Shown here: positions 56,399 through 64,000 of the stretch, piece by piece
How the letters are laid out: each line of letters starts with the position of its first letter
Position numbering within the stretch: the first letter of the stretch is position 1
From: Modestobacter italicus
GTDB taxonomy: Bacteria > Actinomycetota > Actinomycetes > Mycobacteriales > Geodermatophilaceae
Direction of reading: 5' to 3'
NCBI RefSeq assembly: GCF_000306785.1
Contig: NC_017955.1
Span: forward strand, 2,232,001 to 2,296,000
DNA: 64,000 bases
Translations under genes and position numbers: made by a program
The notes under the pieces: model-generated
Told to the model about the DNA's origin: nothing
The model's database searches: none
What the model saw: the letters and a program-made list of their open reading frames with translations, nothing else

Positions 56399-57226
56399 GT
56401 GAGCGAGCCGACGACGGAGGGGACGCTGCCCGTGGGCCAGTTCTGGGCCGGGTGGACTGTCGACGACCCGGCCGGGGTGGTCGTGCTGGTGCACGGGCTG
56501 CACGAGCACGGCGGGCGCTACGGCCACGTCGCGGAGCGGCTGCAGCGTGCCGGGTACAGCAGCTACGCCGTCGACCACCCCGGCCACGGCCGCTCGCCCG
56601 GCGTGCGCGGCGGCATCGGCAGCATGGCCGCCACCGTCGCGGGGGTCGGTGAGCTGGTCACGCTGGCGGCGGAGCGGCACCCGGGCGCACCGCTGTTCGT
56701 CTACGGCCACAGCCTCGGCGGGCTGATCGCCCTGCAGTACCTGACCGGCACCCCGGACGACCGGATCCGCGGCGCGGTGCTCTCCGCCCCGGCGCTGGAC
56801 ACCGGCGCGGCCACCCGGGCGCACCGGGTCGCGGCGCCGGTGCTGTCCCGGCTGCTGCCGCACCTCGGCGTGCTCACGCTGGACGCCGAGACGATCAGCC
56901 GAGACCCCGCGGTGGTGGCCGCCTACCGCGCCGACCCGCTCACCTTCACCGGGAAGGTCCGCGCCCGCACCGGCGCCGAGATGGTGGCCGCGGCCACGGC
57001 CATGCCGGCCCGGCTCAGCTCGCTGACCCTGCCGCTGCTCGTGCTCCACGGCGGCGCCGACCGGCTGGTGCCGACGGCGAGCAGCGAGCTGGTCCCGGCC
57101 GCGGCCGGCTCGGCCGACGTCACCCGCACGGTCTACCCGGAGCTGTTCCACGAGCCGCACAACGAGCCCGAGCAGGAGCAGGTGTTCGACGACGTGGTCG
57201 CCTGGCTGGACGCCCACCGGGCCTGA
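56399..57226 (+). CDS. Alpha/beta hydrolase, monoacylglycerol-lipase-like
   Basis: 275 residues. Features: GVVVLVHGLHEHGGRYGHVA (oxyanion region), VDHPGHGRSPG, nucleophile elbow VYGHSLGGLIALQYL, acid VLHGGADRLVP and His in YPELFHEPHNEPEQEQ. This equals the monoacylglycerol lipase/lysophospholipase family (Hydrolase_4). Divergent from the TetR-MMPL unit across the twin operators, so it may belong to the same regulon. The GTG start follows the GACTGGGGCG region; no strong Shine-Dalgarno. It is convergent with the GGDEF gene. Confidence 0.88.
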   Translation: MSEPTTEGTLPVGQFWAGWTVDDPAGVVVLVHGLHEHGGRYGHVAERLQRAGYSSYAVDHPGHGRSPGVRGGIGSMAATVAGVGELVTLAAERHPGAPLFVYGHSLGGLIALQYLTGTPDDRIRGAVLSAPALDTGAATRAHRVAAPVLSRLLPHLGVLTLDAETISRDPAVVAAYRADPLTFTGKVRARTGAEMVAAATAMPARLSSLTLPLLVLHGGADRLVPTASSELVPAAAGSADVTRTVYPELFHEPHNEPEQEQVFDDVVAWLDAHRA

Positions 57227-57229
57227 GCG

Positions 57230-58117
57230 TCAGCCGGGGCTGCGCGGGTCGCGCCGCCGGCGCCGGGACTTGGCGCCGTACATGGCGTGGTCGGCCCGGG
57301 CGACCAGCCGGTCCGGTGCCTCCCCGGGCTCGCCCACGGCGTGGCCGATGCTCACCCCGATGGTGAGCTCGCCGGCCGGGTTGGCGAACGGGCGCCGGAA
57401 GGCGGTGGTGACCTCCGCGGCGAGCATGCCCAGCCGCGCGCTCGCCCCGCCGGGGCAGACGACCACGAACTCGTCACCGCCCAGCCGGGCCACCAGGTCC
57501 GACGGCCCGGCCAGCGACTGCAGGCGGGCCGCCGCGTCGGCCAGCAGCCGGTCGCCCACCGCGTGCCCGTGCCGGTCGTTGACCGCCTTGAACCCGTCGA
57601 GGTCGCAGAACAGCAGCCCGCAGCCGCTGCCGCGCTCGCTGTCGAGGTGCTGGTGGAGCGCGTCGAACAGGGCGCTGCGGTTGGGCAGGCCGGTGAGCAC
57701 GTCGGTGTGCGCCCGCCGGCGCAGGGCCGCCTCGCGCTCGCGCTCCTCGGTGACGTCGAGCCCCAGGCAGGCCAGCGCCCACGGCGCGCCGGCGTCGTCG
57801 TGCAGCACGTCGATGGTCATCGACACCCGGCGGCGGACCCCGCCCGCCGCCAGCCAGTCGGCCTCCTGGGGGAACGCGGTGCCCGTCGCCATGGAGCGGG
57901 CGACCGCGTCCAGGGCCAGCGCGCGGTGCTCGGGCGCCACGTAGACGTCGTAGAAGGGCCGGCCGACGAGCTCGTCGGCCGACCGGCCGGTGAACTGCTC
58001 CATCGCCGGGTTGACCAGCACCAGCCGGTTCGCCCCGTCGACGACGCACAGCAGCGCGCGCGTGGAGCGCACCACCTCCACGGCCAGCTCCTGCTCGGCC
58101 CGGCCTGCCCGGATCAC
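57230..58117 (-). CDS. PAS-GGDEF diguanylate cyclase
   Basis: 295 residues. Residues about 15-125 are a PAS domain (LLCVVDGANRLVLVNPAMEQ, FTGRSADELVGRPFYDVY; PAC end ACLGLDVTEERERE). Residues 130-290 are a GGDEF domain with TDVLTGLPNRSALFDALHQH and the intact active-site GGDEF at 213-217, so it should make c-di-GMP from GTP. The inhibitory I-site RxxD is not complete: Gly204 stands in place of Arg, Asp207 is kept. No membrane helix, so cytosolic. It is convergent with the lipase gene, stop codons 3 bp apart. Confidence 0.9.
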   Translation of the reverse strand: MIRAGRAEQELAVEVVRSTRALLCVVDGANRLVLVNPAMEQFTGRSADELVGRPFYDVYVAPEHRALALDAVARSMATGTAFPQEADWLAAGGVRRRVSMTIDVLHDDAGAPWALACLGLDVTEEREREAALRRRAHTDVLTGLPNRSALFDALHQHLDSERGSGCGLLFCDLDGFKAVNDRHGHAVGDRLLADAAARLQSLAGPSDLVARLGGDEFVVVCPGGASARLGMLAAEVTTAFRRPFANPAGELTIGVSIGHAVGEPGEAPDRLVARADHAMYGAKSRRRRRDPRSPG

Positions 58118-58229
58118 CGCCCGACCCTAACCGCAGGTCCCGGACGCCATCACCCGCGCTCGGCTGCCACCTGGAGTGACGTCCCGCTGGCCCTCTGTGC
58201 GCAGCGTGTGCGGTTGCTGTGCACCACCA

Positions 58230-58259
58230 TTGACACCGCTCTCACGGCCTCCCTACGGT
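58230..58259 (+). promoter_or_regulatory. Sigma-A-type promoter of the mutarotase gene
   Basis: Consensus -35 TTGACA (58230-58235), 18-nt spacer, -10 TACGGT (58254-58259). The mutarotase ATG is at 58382, leaving a leader of about 115 nt. This is the clearest promoter in the window. Confidence 0.65.
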
Positions 58260-58381
58260 CGGGTCCGTTCTAGGACTGCACGGGGGGCACACCCTGCCGG
58301 TCCTGCTGGCGCCCTGGACCGGCCGTGCCCCCGACCACCGCGCGACGACGCCGGTGGACCGCAACGGACACGGAGTCCCCC

Positions 58382-59650
58382 ATGCCTGGACGTCTGGCAC
58401 CACCCCCTGCCCTGCCGCCGGCCGCGGCCGCACCCCGCAGACGACGGCGCCGCTGGCCGCTCGTCGCCACGCTCAGCGCCGGCCTGCTGGCCGGCAGCGC
58501 CGCCACCCCCGCCGGGGCCACCGACGGCCACTGGGGCGGTGGCCCCGGCGGCGGCCACGCGAGCACGACGGTGGAGCCCTTCGGCACCACGCCCGACGGG
58601 ACCGCGGTGGAGCGCTGGACGCTCAGCAACGGTGACATGACCGTCCGGGTGCTCACCTACGGCGGCATCGTGCAGTCGCTGGAGGTCCCGGACGCCCGCG
58701 GCGAGGTGGACAACGTCGTCCTCGGGTTCGCCGACCTGGCCGGCTACATCGAGAACAACAACCCCGGCCCCTACTTCGGCGCCCTCATCGGCCGCTACGG
58801 CAACCGGATCGCGAACGGCAGGTTCGAGCTGGACGGCCAGACCTACCAGCTGCCGCAGAACAACAACGACAACACCCTGCACGGCGGCACGGCGGGCTTC
58901 GACACCAAGGTCTGGTCGGCCACCCCGGTCGGCGACAAGGACGTGGCCGCCCTCGAGCTGACGCTGGTCAGCCCGGACGGCGACCAGGGCTTCCCCGGCA
59001 CGCTCACCACGACCGTCACCTACTCCCTCGACGACGACGAGCGGCTCTCGGTGCACTACGAGGCCACGACCGACGCCCCGACCGTGGTGAACCTGACCAA
59101 CCACACCTACTGGAACCTGTCCGGCGAGGGGTCGGGGACCATCTACGACCACGAGCTGCAGCTCAACGCGAGCGGCTACACGCCGGTCGACGCGGAGCTG
59201 ATCCCGACCGGGGAGATCGCACCGGTCGCCGGCACGCCCTTCGACTTCCGCGAGCCGACCGCGATCGGGGCGCGCATCCGGGAGGACGACCAGCAGCTGC
59301 TGTACGGCCAGGGCTACGACCACAACTGGGCGCTGGACCGGGTGGACAACGGGACGCGGGAGGGCTCGGACAGCGAGGACGCGCTCGAGCCCGCGGCCCG
59401 GCTGCACGACCCGGACAGCGGCCGGACGCTGTCGATCGAGACCACCGAGCCGGGCATCCAGTTCTACTCGGGCAACTTCCTGGACGGCACGCTGGTCGGG
59501 ACCGGCGGCCAGGTGTACCGGCAGAGCGACGGGCTGGCCCTGGAGACCCAGCACTTCCCGGACTCCCCGAACCAGCCGCAGTTCCCCTCGACCGTGCTGC
59601 GCCCGGGGGAGACCTACGACAGCACCACGGTGTTCGACCTGTCCGACTGA
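58382..59650 (+). CDS. Secreted aldose 1-epimerase (galactose mutarotase)
   Basis: 422 residues. An N-terminal export signal ([34 protein letters not shown]) with a twin-Arg-rich basic region then hydrophobic stretch precedes the mutarotase domain. GalM features: VRVLTYGGIVQSLEVPDARG, FGALIGRYGNRIANGRFELD, LHGGTAGFDTKVWSATPVGD with its conserved His, and NLTNHTYWNL (second His), then HNWALDRVD and SGNFLDGT. It interconverts alpha and beta aldose anomers, here outside the cell. ATG 58382 has GGAG upstream; earlier in-frame codons lack one. Own promoter and terminator make it monocistronic. Confidence 0.9.
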   Translation: MPGRLAPPPALPPAAAAPRRRRRRWPLVATLSAGLLAGSAATPAGATDGHWGGGPGGGHASTTVEPFGTTPDGTAVERWTLSNGDMTVRVLTYGGIVQSLEVPDARGEVDNVVLGFADLAGYIENNNPGPYFGALIGRYGNRIANGRFELDGQTYQLPQNNNDNTLHGGTAGFDTKVWSATPVGDKDVAALELTLVSPDGDQGFPGTLTTTVTYSLDDDERLSVHYEATTDAPTVVNLTNHTYWNLSGEGSGTIYDHELQLNASGYTPVDAELIPTGEIAPVAGTPFDFREPTAIGARIREDDQQLLYGQGYDHNWALDRVDNGTREGSDSEDALEPAARLHDPDSGRTLSIETTEPGIQFYSGNFLDGTLVGTGGQVYRQSDGLALETQHFPDSPNQPQFPSTVLRPGETYDSTTVFDLSD

Positions 59651-59672
59651 CCTCCCGGAGGACCTGCTGACC

Positions 59673-59708
59673 AGGGGCCCCGACCGTCGCCCGACGGCCG
59701 GGGCCCCT
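59673..59708 (+). terminator. Terminator of the mutarotase gene
   Basis: AGGGGCCCCG (59673-59682) pairs with CGGGGCCCCT (59699-59708); inside, CCGTC/GACGG pair around a GCCC loop, with one A/C mismatch between stems. A very stable hairpin 23 nt after the stop codon, without a T-tract. Confidence 0.75.
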
Positions 59709-59731
59709 CGGTCATGAGCCAGGATGGCCCG

Positions 59732-60610
59732 GTGACCCCCACCCTGGCCGCGCTGGTGCTGCCCGACCGCCACCCGGTGTCGCTCTTCCTCGCCGAGGTG
59801 CAGGAGGCCGAGCAGGCCGGGGTGCGTCTGGTCTCCACCTACGACCACCTCACCTGGCCGCTGCTGGCCGACCGGCCCTGGTACGGCGCCGTCCCGCTGC
59901 TGGCCGCGGCGGCGGGGGTGACCGACCGGGTGCGGCTGGGCACCCAGGTCGCCTCGCCGAACTTCCGGCACCCGGTCCCCTTCGCCAAGGAGCTGATGAC
60001 CCTCGACCAGCTCACCGGGGGCCGGCTGGAGCTGGGCGTCGGCGTGGGCACCGAGGGCCCGGACGCCCTGGTGCTCGGGGAGCCGCCGCTGTCCCGCCGG
60101 GAACGCGCCGACCGCTTCGCCGAGTGGCTGGGCCTGCTGGACCAGCTGCTCCGCGAGCCGGTCACGACCGTGCACGGCGAGCGGTACACCGCGGTCGACG
60201 CCCACCAGCTCCCGGGCTGCGTGCAGCAGCCCCGGCTGCCGTTCACCGTCGCCGCCACCGGGCCCCGGGCACTCCGGCTGGCCGCCCGGTACGGCCAGCG
60301 CTGGGTCACCTACGGCCCCTTCGGCGCGGAGGTGGGACCCGAGGAGTGGTTCGCCGCCGTGGCCCAGCAGTCCGCGCGGCTGACCGACGCGCTGGCCGAG
60401 GAGGGCCGGGAGCCGGCCGCGCTGCGGCGCAGCGCCCAGCTCGGGCTGGAGACGTCCTGGCCGTTCGAGAGCGCCGAGCGGTACGCCGACACGGTCGGCC
60501 GGCTGGCGGAGGCCGGCATCGACGAGGTCGGGGTGCACTGGCCGCGGCCCGACGGCCGCGGGGTGCCGCGGGCGGCGCTGCCCTTCCTGGCGCAGGCGCA
60601 CGGCGGCTGA
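59732..60610 (+). CDS. LLM-class (F420-dependent-type) oxidoreductase
   Basis: 292 residues. The TIM-barrel pattern is LFLAEVQEAEQAGVRLVSTY, DHLTWPLLADRPWYG, VTDRVRLGTQVASPNFRHPV and LDQLTGGRLELGVGVGTEGP, which is typical of F420-dependent LLM proteins. Substrate unknown. GTG 59732 has AGGA 7 nt upstream; ATG 59714 lies 5 nt after the terminator stem and is less likely. Next gene starts 25 bp downstream. Differs strongly from the other LLM gene at 8227. Confidence 0.84.
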   Translation: MTPTLAALVLPDRHPVSLFLAEVQEAEQAGVRLVSTYDHLTWPLLADRPWYGAVPLLAAAAGVTDRVRLGTQVASPNFRHPVPFAKELMTLDQLTGGRLELGVGVGTEGPDALVLGEPPLSRRERADRFAEWLGLLDQLLREPVTTVHGERYTAVDAHQLPGCVQQPRLPFTVAATGPRALRLAARYGQRWVTYGPFGAEVGPEEWFAAVAQQSARLTDALAEEGREPAALRRSAQLGLETSWPFESAERYADTVGRLAEAGIDEVGVHWPRPDGRGVPRAALPFLAQAHGG

Positions 60611-60635
60611 GCCCCGCGCCCGGGACGATGGGGCC

Positions 60636-61454
60636 GTGCGGCAGCTGGCCCGGGTGGCGGTGGTCCTCCTCGTCCTGTCGGCTGTCCTCGTGGGCCTGCT
60701 CTGGGCGGTGCAGCGACGCCTCGTCTACTTCCCGGACGACGGTCCCGTGCCGGCGGCCGCGGACGCGCTGCCCGGCGCACGCGACCTCCGGCTGACCACC
60801 GACGACGGGCTCCGGCTGGGTGCCTGGTGGGTGCCGGCCCCGCACGCCGACGCGGCGACCGTGCTGGTCGCCCCCGGCAACGGCGGCTCCCGCACCCTGC
60901 GGGCACCGCTGGCCCGGGCGCTGTCGGCGGCCGGGCTGGGCGTGCTGCTGTTCGACTACCGCGGCTACGGCGGCAACCCGGGCAGCCCGAGCGAGGCGGG
61001 CCTCGCCCTCGACGTGCGCGCCGCCCGCAGCGCCCTGGTCGAGGCCGGCGTGCGCCCCGACCGGCTGCTCTACCTCGGCGAGAGCCTGGGCTGCGCCGTG
61101 GTCACCGAGCTGGCCGTCGAGCACCCACCGGCCGGCCTGGTGCTCCGCTCGCCGTTCGTCGACCTCGCGGCGGTGGGCAGCGCGCACTACCCGTTCCTGC
61201 CGGTCCGGGCGCTGCTCCGGGACCGGTACCCGGTGGCGGAGCAGGTCGCCGGGGTGACCGCGCCGACGACGGTCGTCTACGGCAGCGGCGACACGATCGT
61301 CCCCCCGGCGCAGAGCCGGCGGGTCGCCGACGCCGCCGGCCGGCTGCACCGGCTGGTCGAGGTGCCCGGCGCGGACCACAACGACGCCGTGCTGGCCGAC
61401 GGCGACCCGCTCGTGGCCGCGGTCGTCGAGCTGGCGGAGCTGACGGGTCGCTGA
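60636..61454 (+). CDS. Membrane-anchored alpha/beta hydrolase (BEM46/abhydrolase-like)
   Basis: 272 residues. An N-terminal helix RVAVVLLVLSAVLVGLLWAV anchors it, the rest being extracytoplasmic or cytoplasmic-facing serine hydrolase: VLVAPGNGGSRTLRAPLARA, LLFDYRGYGGNPGSP, nucleophile elbow LYLGESLGCAVVTEL, acid YGSGDTIVP and His in VPGADHNDAVLAD. This is the BEM46/ABHD13-like group, of unknown substrate. Located after the LLM gene in the same direction (25 bp), it may be co-transcribed. It is convergent with selO, stop codons 3 bp apart. Confidence 0.87.
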   Translation: MRQLARVAVVLLVLSAVLVGLLWAVQRRLVYFPDDGPVPAAADALPGARDLRLTTDDGLRLGAWWVPAPHADAATVLVAPGNGGSRTLRAPLARALSAAGLGVLLFDYRGYGGNPGSPSEAGLALDVRAARSALVEAGVRPDRLLYLGESLGCAVVTELAVEHPPAGLVLRSPFVDLAAVGSAHYPFLPVRALLRDRYPVAEQVAGVTAPTTVVYGSGDTIVPPAQSRRVADAAGRLHRLVEVPGADHNDAVLADGDPLVAAVVELAELTGR

Positions 61455-61457
61455 CCC

Positions 61458-62921
61458 TCAGGTGCCGCAGAAGGTCCGGTAGGCGGCGGAGCCGCCCGGC
61501 GCGGGGGCGGCGTACCGGGCCAGGCCGGGGCGCTCGGTGTACGGGGAGGTCACCGCGTCCAGCAGCCGGTGCAGCGGGTCGAGGTCGCCGGCCGTCGCGG
61601 CGGTGAGCGCCTCCTCGACCAGCAGGTTGCGCGGGACGTAGACCGGGTTGACCCGGTCCATCGCCTCGGCGTCCGGGCCGACGGCACGCCAGCGGGCCAG
61701 CCAGCCGTCGATGCCGGCGAGGTCGAGGAACAGCAGCCGCGCGGGCTCCGCGTCGCCGCGGGCGGCCGTGCCCAGGGCGCGGGAGAACGAGGTGAGGTCG
61801 ACGTGGTCGGCCTGCAGCAGGGTGAGCAGGTCGTCGACCAGCGGGCCGACGACGCCGTCGTCCAGCCCCGCCGGCAGGCCGAGCTTGGCCCGCATGCCCG
61901 CCGTCCAGGCCGCGCCGTACTGCGGGCGGAACCCGTCGAGGGCGGCCACCGCGAGCTCGACGGCCTGCTCCTGCTCGTCGGCGAGCAGCGGCAGCAGCGC
62001 CTCGGCCAGCCGGGCGAGGTCCCACTCGGCCACGACCGGCTGGTTGCCGTAGGCGTAGCGGCCGCCGGTGTCGATGGAGCTGTACACCGTCGCCGGGTCG
62101 TAGGCCTCCATGAACGCGCACGGGCCGAAGTCGATGGTCTCGCCGGAGATGGTCATGTTGTCGGTGTTCATCACGCCGTGCACGAAGCCGACCAGCATCC
62201 AGCGGGCGACCAGCTCGGCCTGGGCGGTGACCACCGCCTCGAACAGCGCCAGGGCCGGGCGCTCGGCATCGGCGGCGGCCGGGTGGTGCCGGGCGATGGC
62301 GTGGTCGGCCAGCCGGCGCAGCAGGTCGACGTCCCCGGTGGCCCGGGCGTACTGGAAGCTGCCGACCCGCAGGTGGCTGCTGGCGACCCGGGTGAGCACC
62401 GCACCGGGCAGCAGGGTCTCCCGCCGCACCGGGCGCCCGGTCGCCACCACGGCGAGCGAGCGGGTGGTGGGGATGCCCAGGGCGTGCATCGCCTCGCTGA
62501 CCACGTACTCCCGCAGCATCGGCCCGACCGCGGCCAGCCCGTCGCCACCGCGGGCGAACGGGGTGCGACCGGAGCCCTTGAGGTGCAGGTCGCGGAGCCG
62601 GCCGTCGGCGTCGACGAGCTCGCCGAGCAGCAGGGCGCGCCCGTCGCCGAGGCGGGGGACGAACCCGCCGAACTGGTGCCCGGCGTAGGCCTGGGCCACC
62701 GGCGTCGCGCCGTCCGGGACGTCGTTGCCCAGCAGCAGCCGGACCCCCTCGGGGGTGCGCAGCTGCGCCGGGTCGAGGCCCAGCTCGCCGGCCAGCGGCT
62801 CGTTGAGCACCAGCAGCTGCGGCGCCGGGGCCTCGTCGGCCTGCCAGGGGACGGTCAGCTCCGGGAGCTCGCGGGCGAACCGGTTGCCGAGGCGGACGCT
62901 CAGGTGCGGGGCGACGGTCAC
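61458..62921 (-). CDS. selO: Protein adenylyltransferase SelO (YdiU/UPF0061)
   Basis: 487 residues, usual length. Family blocks: [60 protein letters not shown] and [20 protein letters not shown] with the catalytic Asp-Asn and metal Asp (pseudokinase fold using ATP upside-down to AMPylate proteins), then [20 protein letters not shown]. The C-terminus is FCGT, so a Cys stands third from the end, the position of selenocysteine in eukaryotic SelO. GTG start overlaps the preceding gene's stop (GTGA). Involved in redox stress regulation in other bacteria. Confidence 0.93.
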   Translation of the reverse strand: MTVAPHLSVRLGNRFARELPELTVPWQADEAPAPQLLVLNEPLAGELGLDPAQLRTPEGVRLLLGNDVPDGATPVAQAYAGHQFGGFVPRLGDGRALLLGELVDADGRLRDLHLKGSGRTPFARGGDGLAAVGPMLREYVVSEAMHALGIPTTRSLAVVATGRPVRRETLLPGAVLTRVASSHLRVGSFQYARATGDVDLLRRLADHAIARHHPAAADAERPALALFEAVVTAQAELVARWMLVGFVHGVMNTDNMTISGETIDFGPCAFMEAYDPATVYSSIDTGGRYAYGNQPVVAEWDLARLAEALLPLLADEQEQAVELAVAALDGFRPQYGAAWTAGMRAKLGLPAGLDDGVVGPLVDDLLTLLQADHVDLTSFSRALGTAARGDAEPARLLFLDLAGIDGWLARWRAVGPDAEAMDRVNPVYVPRNLLVEEALTAATAGDLDPLHRLLDAVTSPYTERPGLARYAAPAPGGSAAYRTFCGT

Positions 62922-63886
62922 CCCTCGAGGGTAGGAGCCGTCGCGCGTCCCCGCGCCCGCTCGCGGGCCCGGCGCATCGCGCGGCGGCGGACGGCCCGCT
63001 GCACGCGGCGCACGTAGAGGCCGACCAGCTCCGGGCCGCGCGGGACCCGGGCGGCCCGGACCGCCCACGGCGACACCCCGCGCTGGACGGCGAAGCCGTT
63101 GGCGTCGATCCAGTACCGGTCCGCGGCGAGCACCTCGGCCGAGGGCGCCCGCATCACCCGCTTCTGCAGGTGCACCAGCAGCGCGGTGCGCCGGACGACC
63201 TGCCCGTGCTCGAGCCGGTACTCGCAGACCTCACCGTCCTCCCAGGCGTAGCGCCGGGGGTCCCGCCCAGGCGGGTGCTCCGCCCGGGTCCGGTAGCGCG
63301 CGAAGGAGAGGTCGAAGATCGTCTGCTCCTGCCAGATCGGCACGCCCAGGTCCCGCAGCAGGAGGTAGATGCCCGCCCACTCGTCGAAGTGCCGGGCCGC
63401 CGGGTCGGTCAGCACGTCGCGGTGGCTGACCCCGTCGATCTCGTGGCGCCACCAGCCGGCGGCGGCGGGGGTGTTCCGGTAGAGCGCGAAGTTGCCCTGC
63501 ACGAGCACCTTGTCGGCGGAGAAGGCCTCGGGTGGGAGGTGGTCGCGGATCCGGCCGAACACGACGTCGAGGTCGCAGTGCCCCCAGAAGTCGCAGCCGG
63601 CCAGCTCGTCGGCGAGGACCTCGCCGAACGCCGGCCGGAGGTCGCACAGCTTGTACGGGCCCTCGACCGCCAGCGGGACGTCGACGTGCCGCTGGAAGCG
63701 CGCCACCAGGTCGGCCAGCTCCCACCGCTGGACGGTCAGGTTGGCCGAGGCCCCCGGCACCGGCGCGTCGGTCAGCATCAGCCACTCGACGTCGGGGTTG
63801 GCCGCCATGCTGCGCACGACGAGCGGGAAGTACGACGGCCGCGCCCCGAAGTAGGGGACGACCAGTCTGATCGAGGGTCCGGCCAC
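62918..63886 (-). CDS. DUF6625-type (glycosyltransferase-like) protein
   Basis: 322 residues from GTG 63886, opening [20 protein letters not shown]. Features: [20 protein letters not shown] with a DxD-like motif (DLD) and nearby acidic residues, [20 protein letters not shown], and a C-terminal Arg-rich tail. This matches the DUF6625 family as I remember it, which looks like a GT-A glycosyltransferase fold, acting perhaps on polysaccharides. The frame is open up to 63970 but has no better start. Its stop overlaps the selO start, so the two are coupled, which is a curious pairing. Confidence 0.75.
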   Translation of the reverse strand: MAGPSIRLVVPYFGARPSYFPLVVRSMAANPDVEWLMLTDAPVPGASANLTVQRWELADLVARFQRHVDVPLAVEGPYKLCDLRPAFGEVLADELAGCDFWGHCDLDVVFGRIRDHLPPEAFSADKVLVQGNFALYRNTPAAAGWWRHEIDGVSHRDVLTDPAARHFDEWAGIYLLLRDLGVPIWQEQTIFDLSFARYRTRAEHPPGRDPRRYAWEDGEVCEYRLEHGQVVRRTALLVHLQKRVMRAPSAEVLAADRYWIDANGFAVQRGVSPWAVRAARVPRGPELVGLYVRRVQRAVRRRAMRRARERARGRATAPTLEG

Positions 63887-64000
63887 CCGCCGGACCGTAG
63901 CGACCGCCGGCCGCTCGCGGGACCCGCCCGGCAGCGCGGCCGTTTTGCCCGCCCCCGGTGGGGGGACCACCCGGTCGTGCCCCCTCCCTCCCTGCGCCCG

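Noticed and set aside
59714-59732. ATG at 59714 as the start of the LLM gene
   Set aside because: Lies 5 nt after the mutarotase terminator stem with no ribosome site; GTG 59732 has AGGA at good spacing.
1-64000. tRNA, rRNA or insertion sequence
   Set aside because: No stretch with cloverleaf-like or transposase features was found in the intergenic regions, all of which are shorter than 300 bases. A dedicated RNA search was not possible.

Overview
The window is very GC-rich DNA (codon third positions are almost always G or C) with dense, short-spaced genes. It looks like an actinobacterial chromosome, most likely Geodermatophilaceae (Blastococcus/Modestobacter/Geodermatophilus-like). Supporting signs are two DUF222-HNH (13E12-type) genes, mycofactocin-type short-chain dehydrogenases, an F420/flavin (LLM) oxidoreductase pair, a LigB-type ATP-dependent DNA ligase, many GTG starts and many 4-nt GTGA/ATGA stop-start overlaps. 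No rRNA, tRNA, CRISPR array, prophage or insertion sequence was seen, and no gene-free stretch exceeds 300 bases. The genus assignment is inference.

Layout. 1-20 kb is mixed metabolism: a partial sugar isomerase, a methyltransferase, a TPR-LuxR regulator, an alditol oxidase divergent from an ArsR/SRPBCC pair, two mycofactocin-type SDRs divergent from a TetR regulator, an LLM oxidoreductase, a frameshifted DUF222-HNH gene followed by a 16-nt tandem repeat, LigB, and a hydroxyacid-oxoacid transhydrogenase coupled to an FAD/Fe-S D-2-hydroxyacid dehydrogenase. 20-29.3 kb is a complete upper phenylacetate pathway: paaABCDE on the minus strand, extended by a thioesterase and an AraC regulator, divergent from paaK-paaR-paaZ, with a PaaR-type operator between the arms.

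29.3-40.5 kb holds small enzymes, a histidine kinase with a cyclic-nucleotide-binding-like domain, an orphan glycine-betaine-type binding protein, and a tightly overlapping five-gene envelope operon (34.1-38.8 kb). That operon encodes a PAP2-kinase fusion with degenerate phosphatase motifs, a lipoprotein, an UPF0104/LPG-synthase-type membrane protein and two PAP2 phosphatases with intact motifs. It is the best candidate here for an undescribed system. 40.6-45 kb has cytochrome oxidase subunit I and a second DUF222-HNH gene whose promoter carries a LexA-like box.

45-53 kb is an aromatic ring-cleavage cluster (extradiol dioxygenase, C-C hydrolase-like enzyme, FAH protein, flavin monooxygenase, cyclase) with a divergent LysR and an MFS transporter. 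53-64 kb has a STAS protein, an MMPL exporter with its TetR and twin operator-like palindromes, hydrolases, a PAS-GGDEF protein, a secreted mutarotase with a clear promoter and terminator, a second LLM oxidoreductase, SelO and a DUF6625-type protein.

Several convergent gene pairs have their facing stop codons inside inverted repeats that probably act as bidirectional terminators. Functions below come from reading translated sequence and remembered family motifs; no database search was run.
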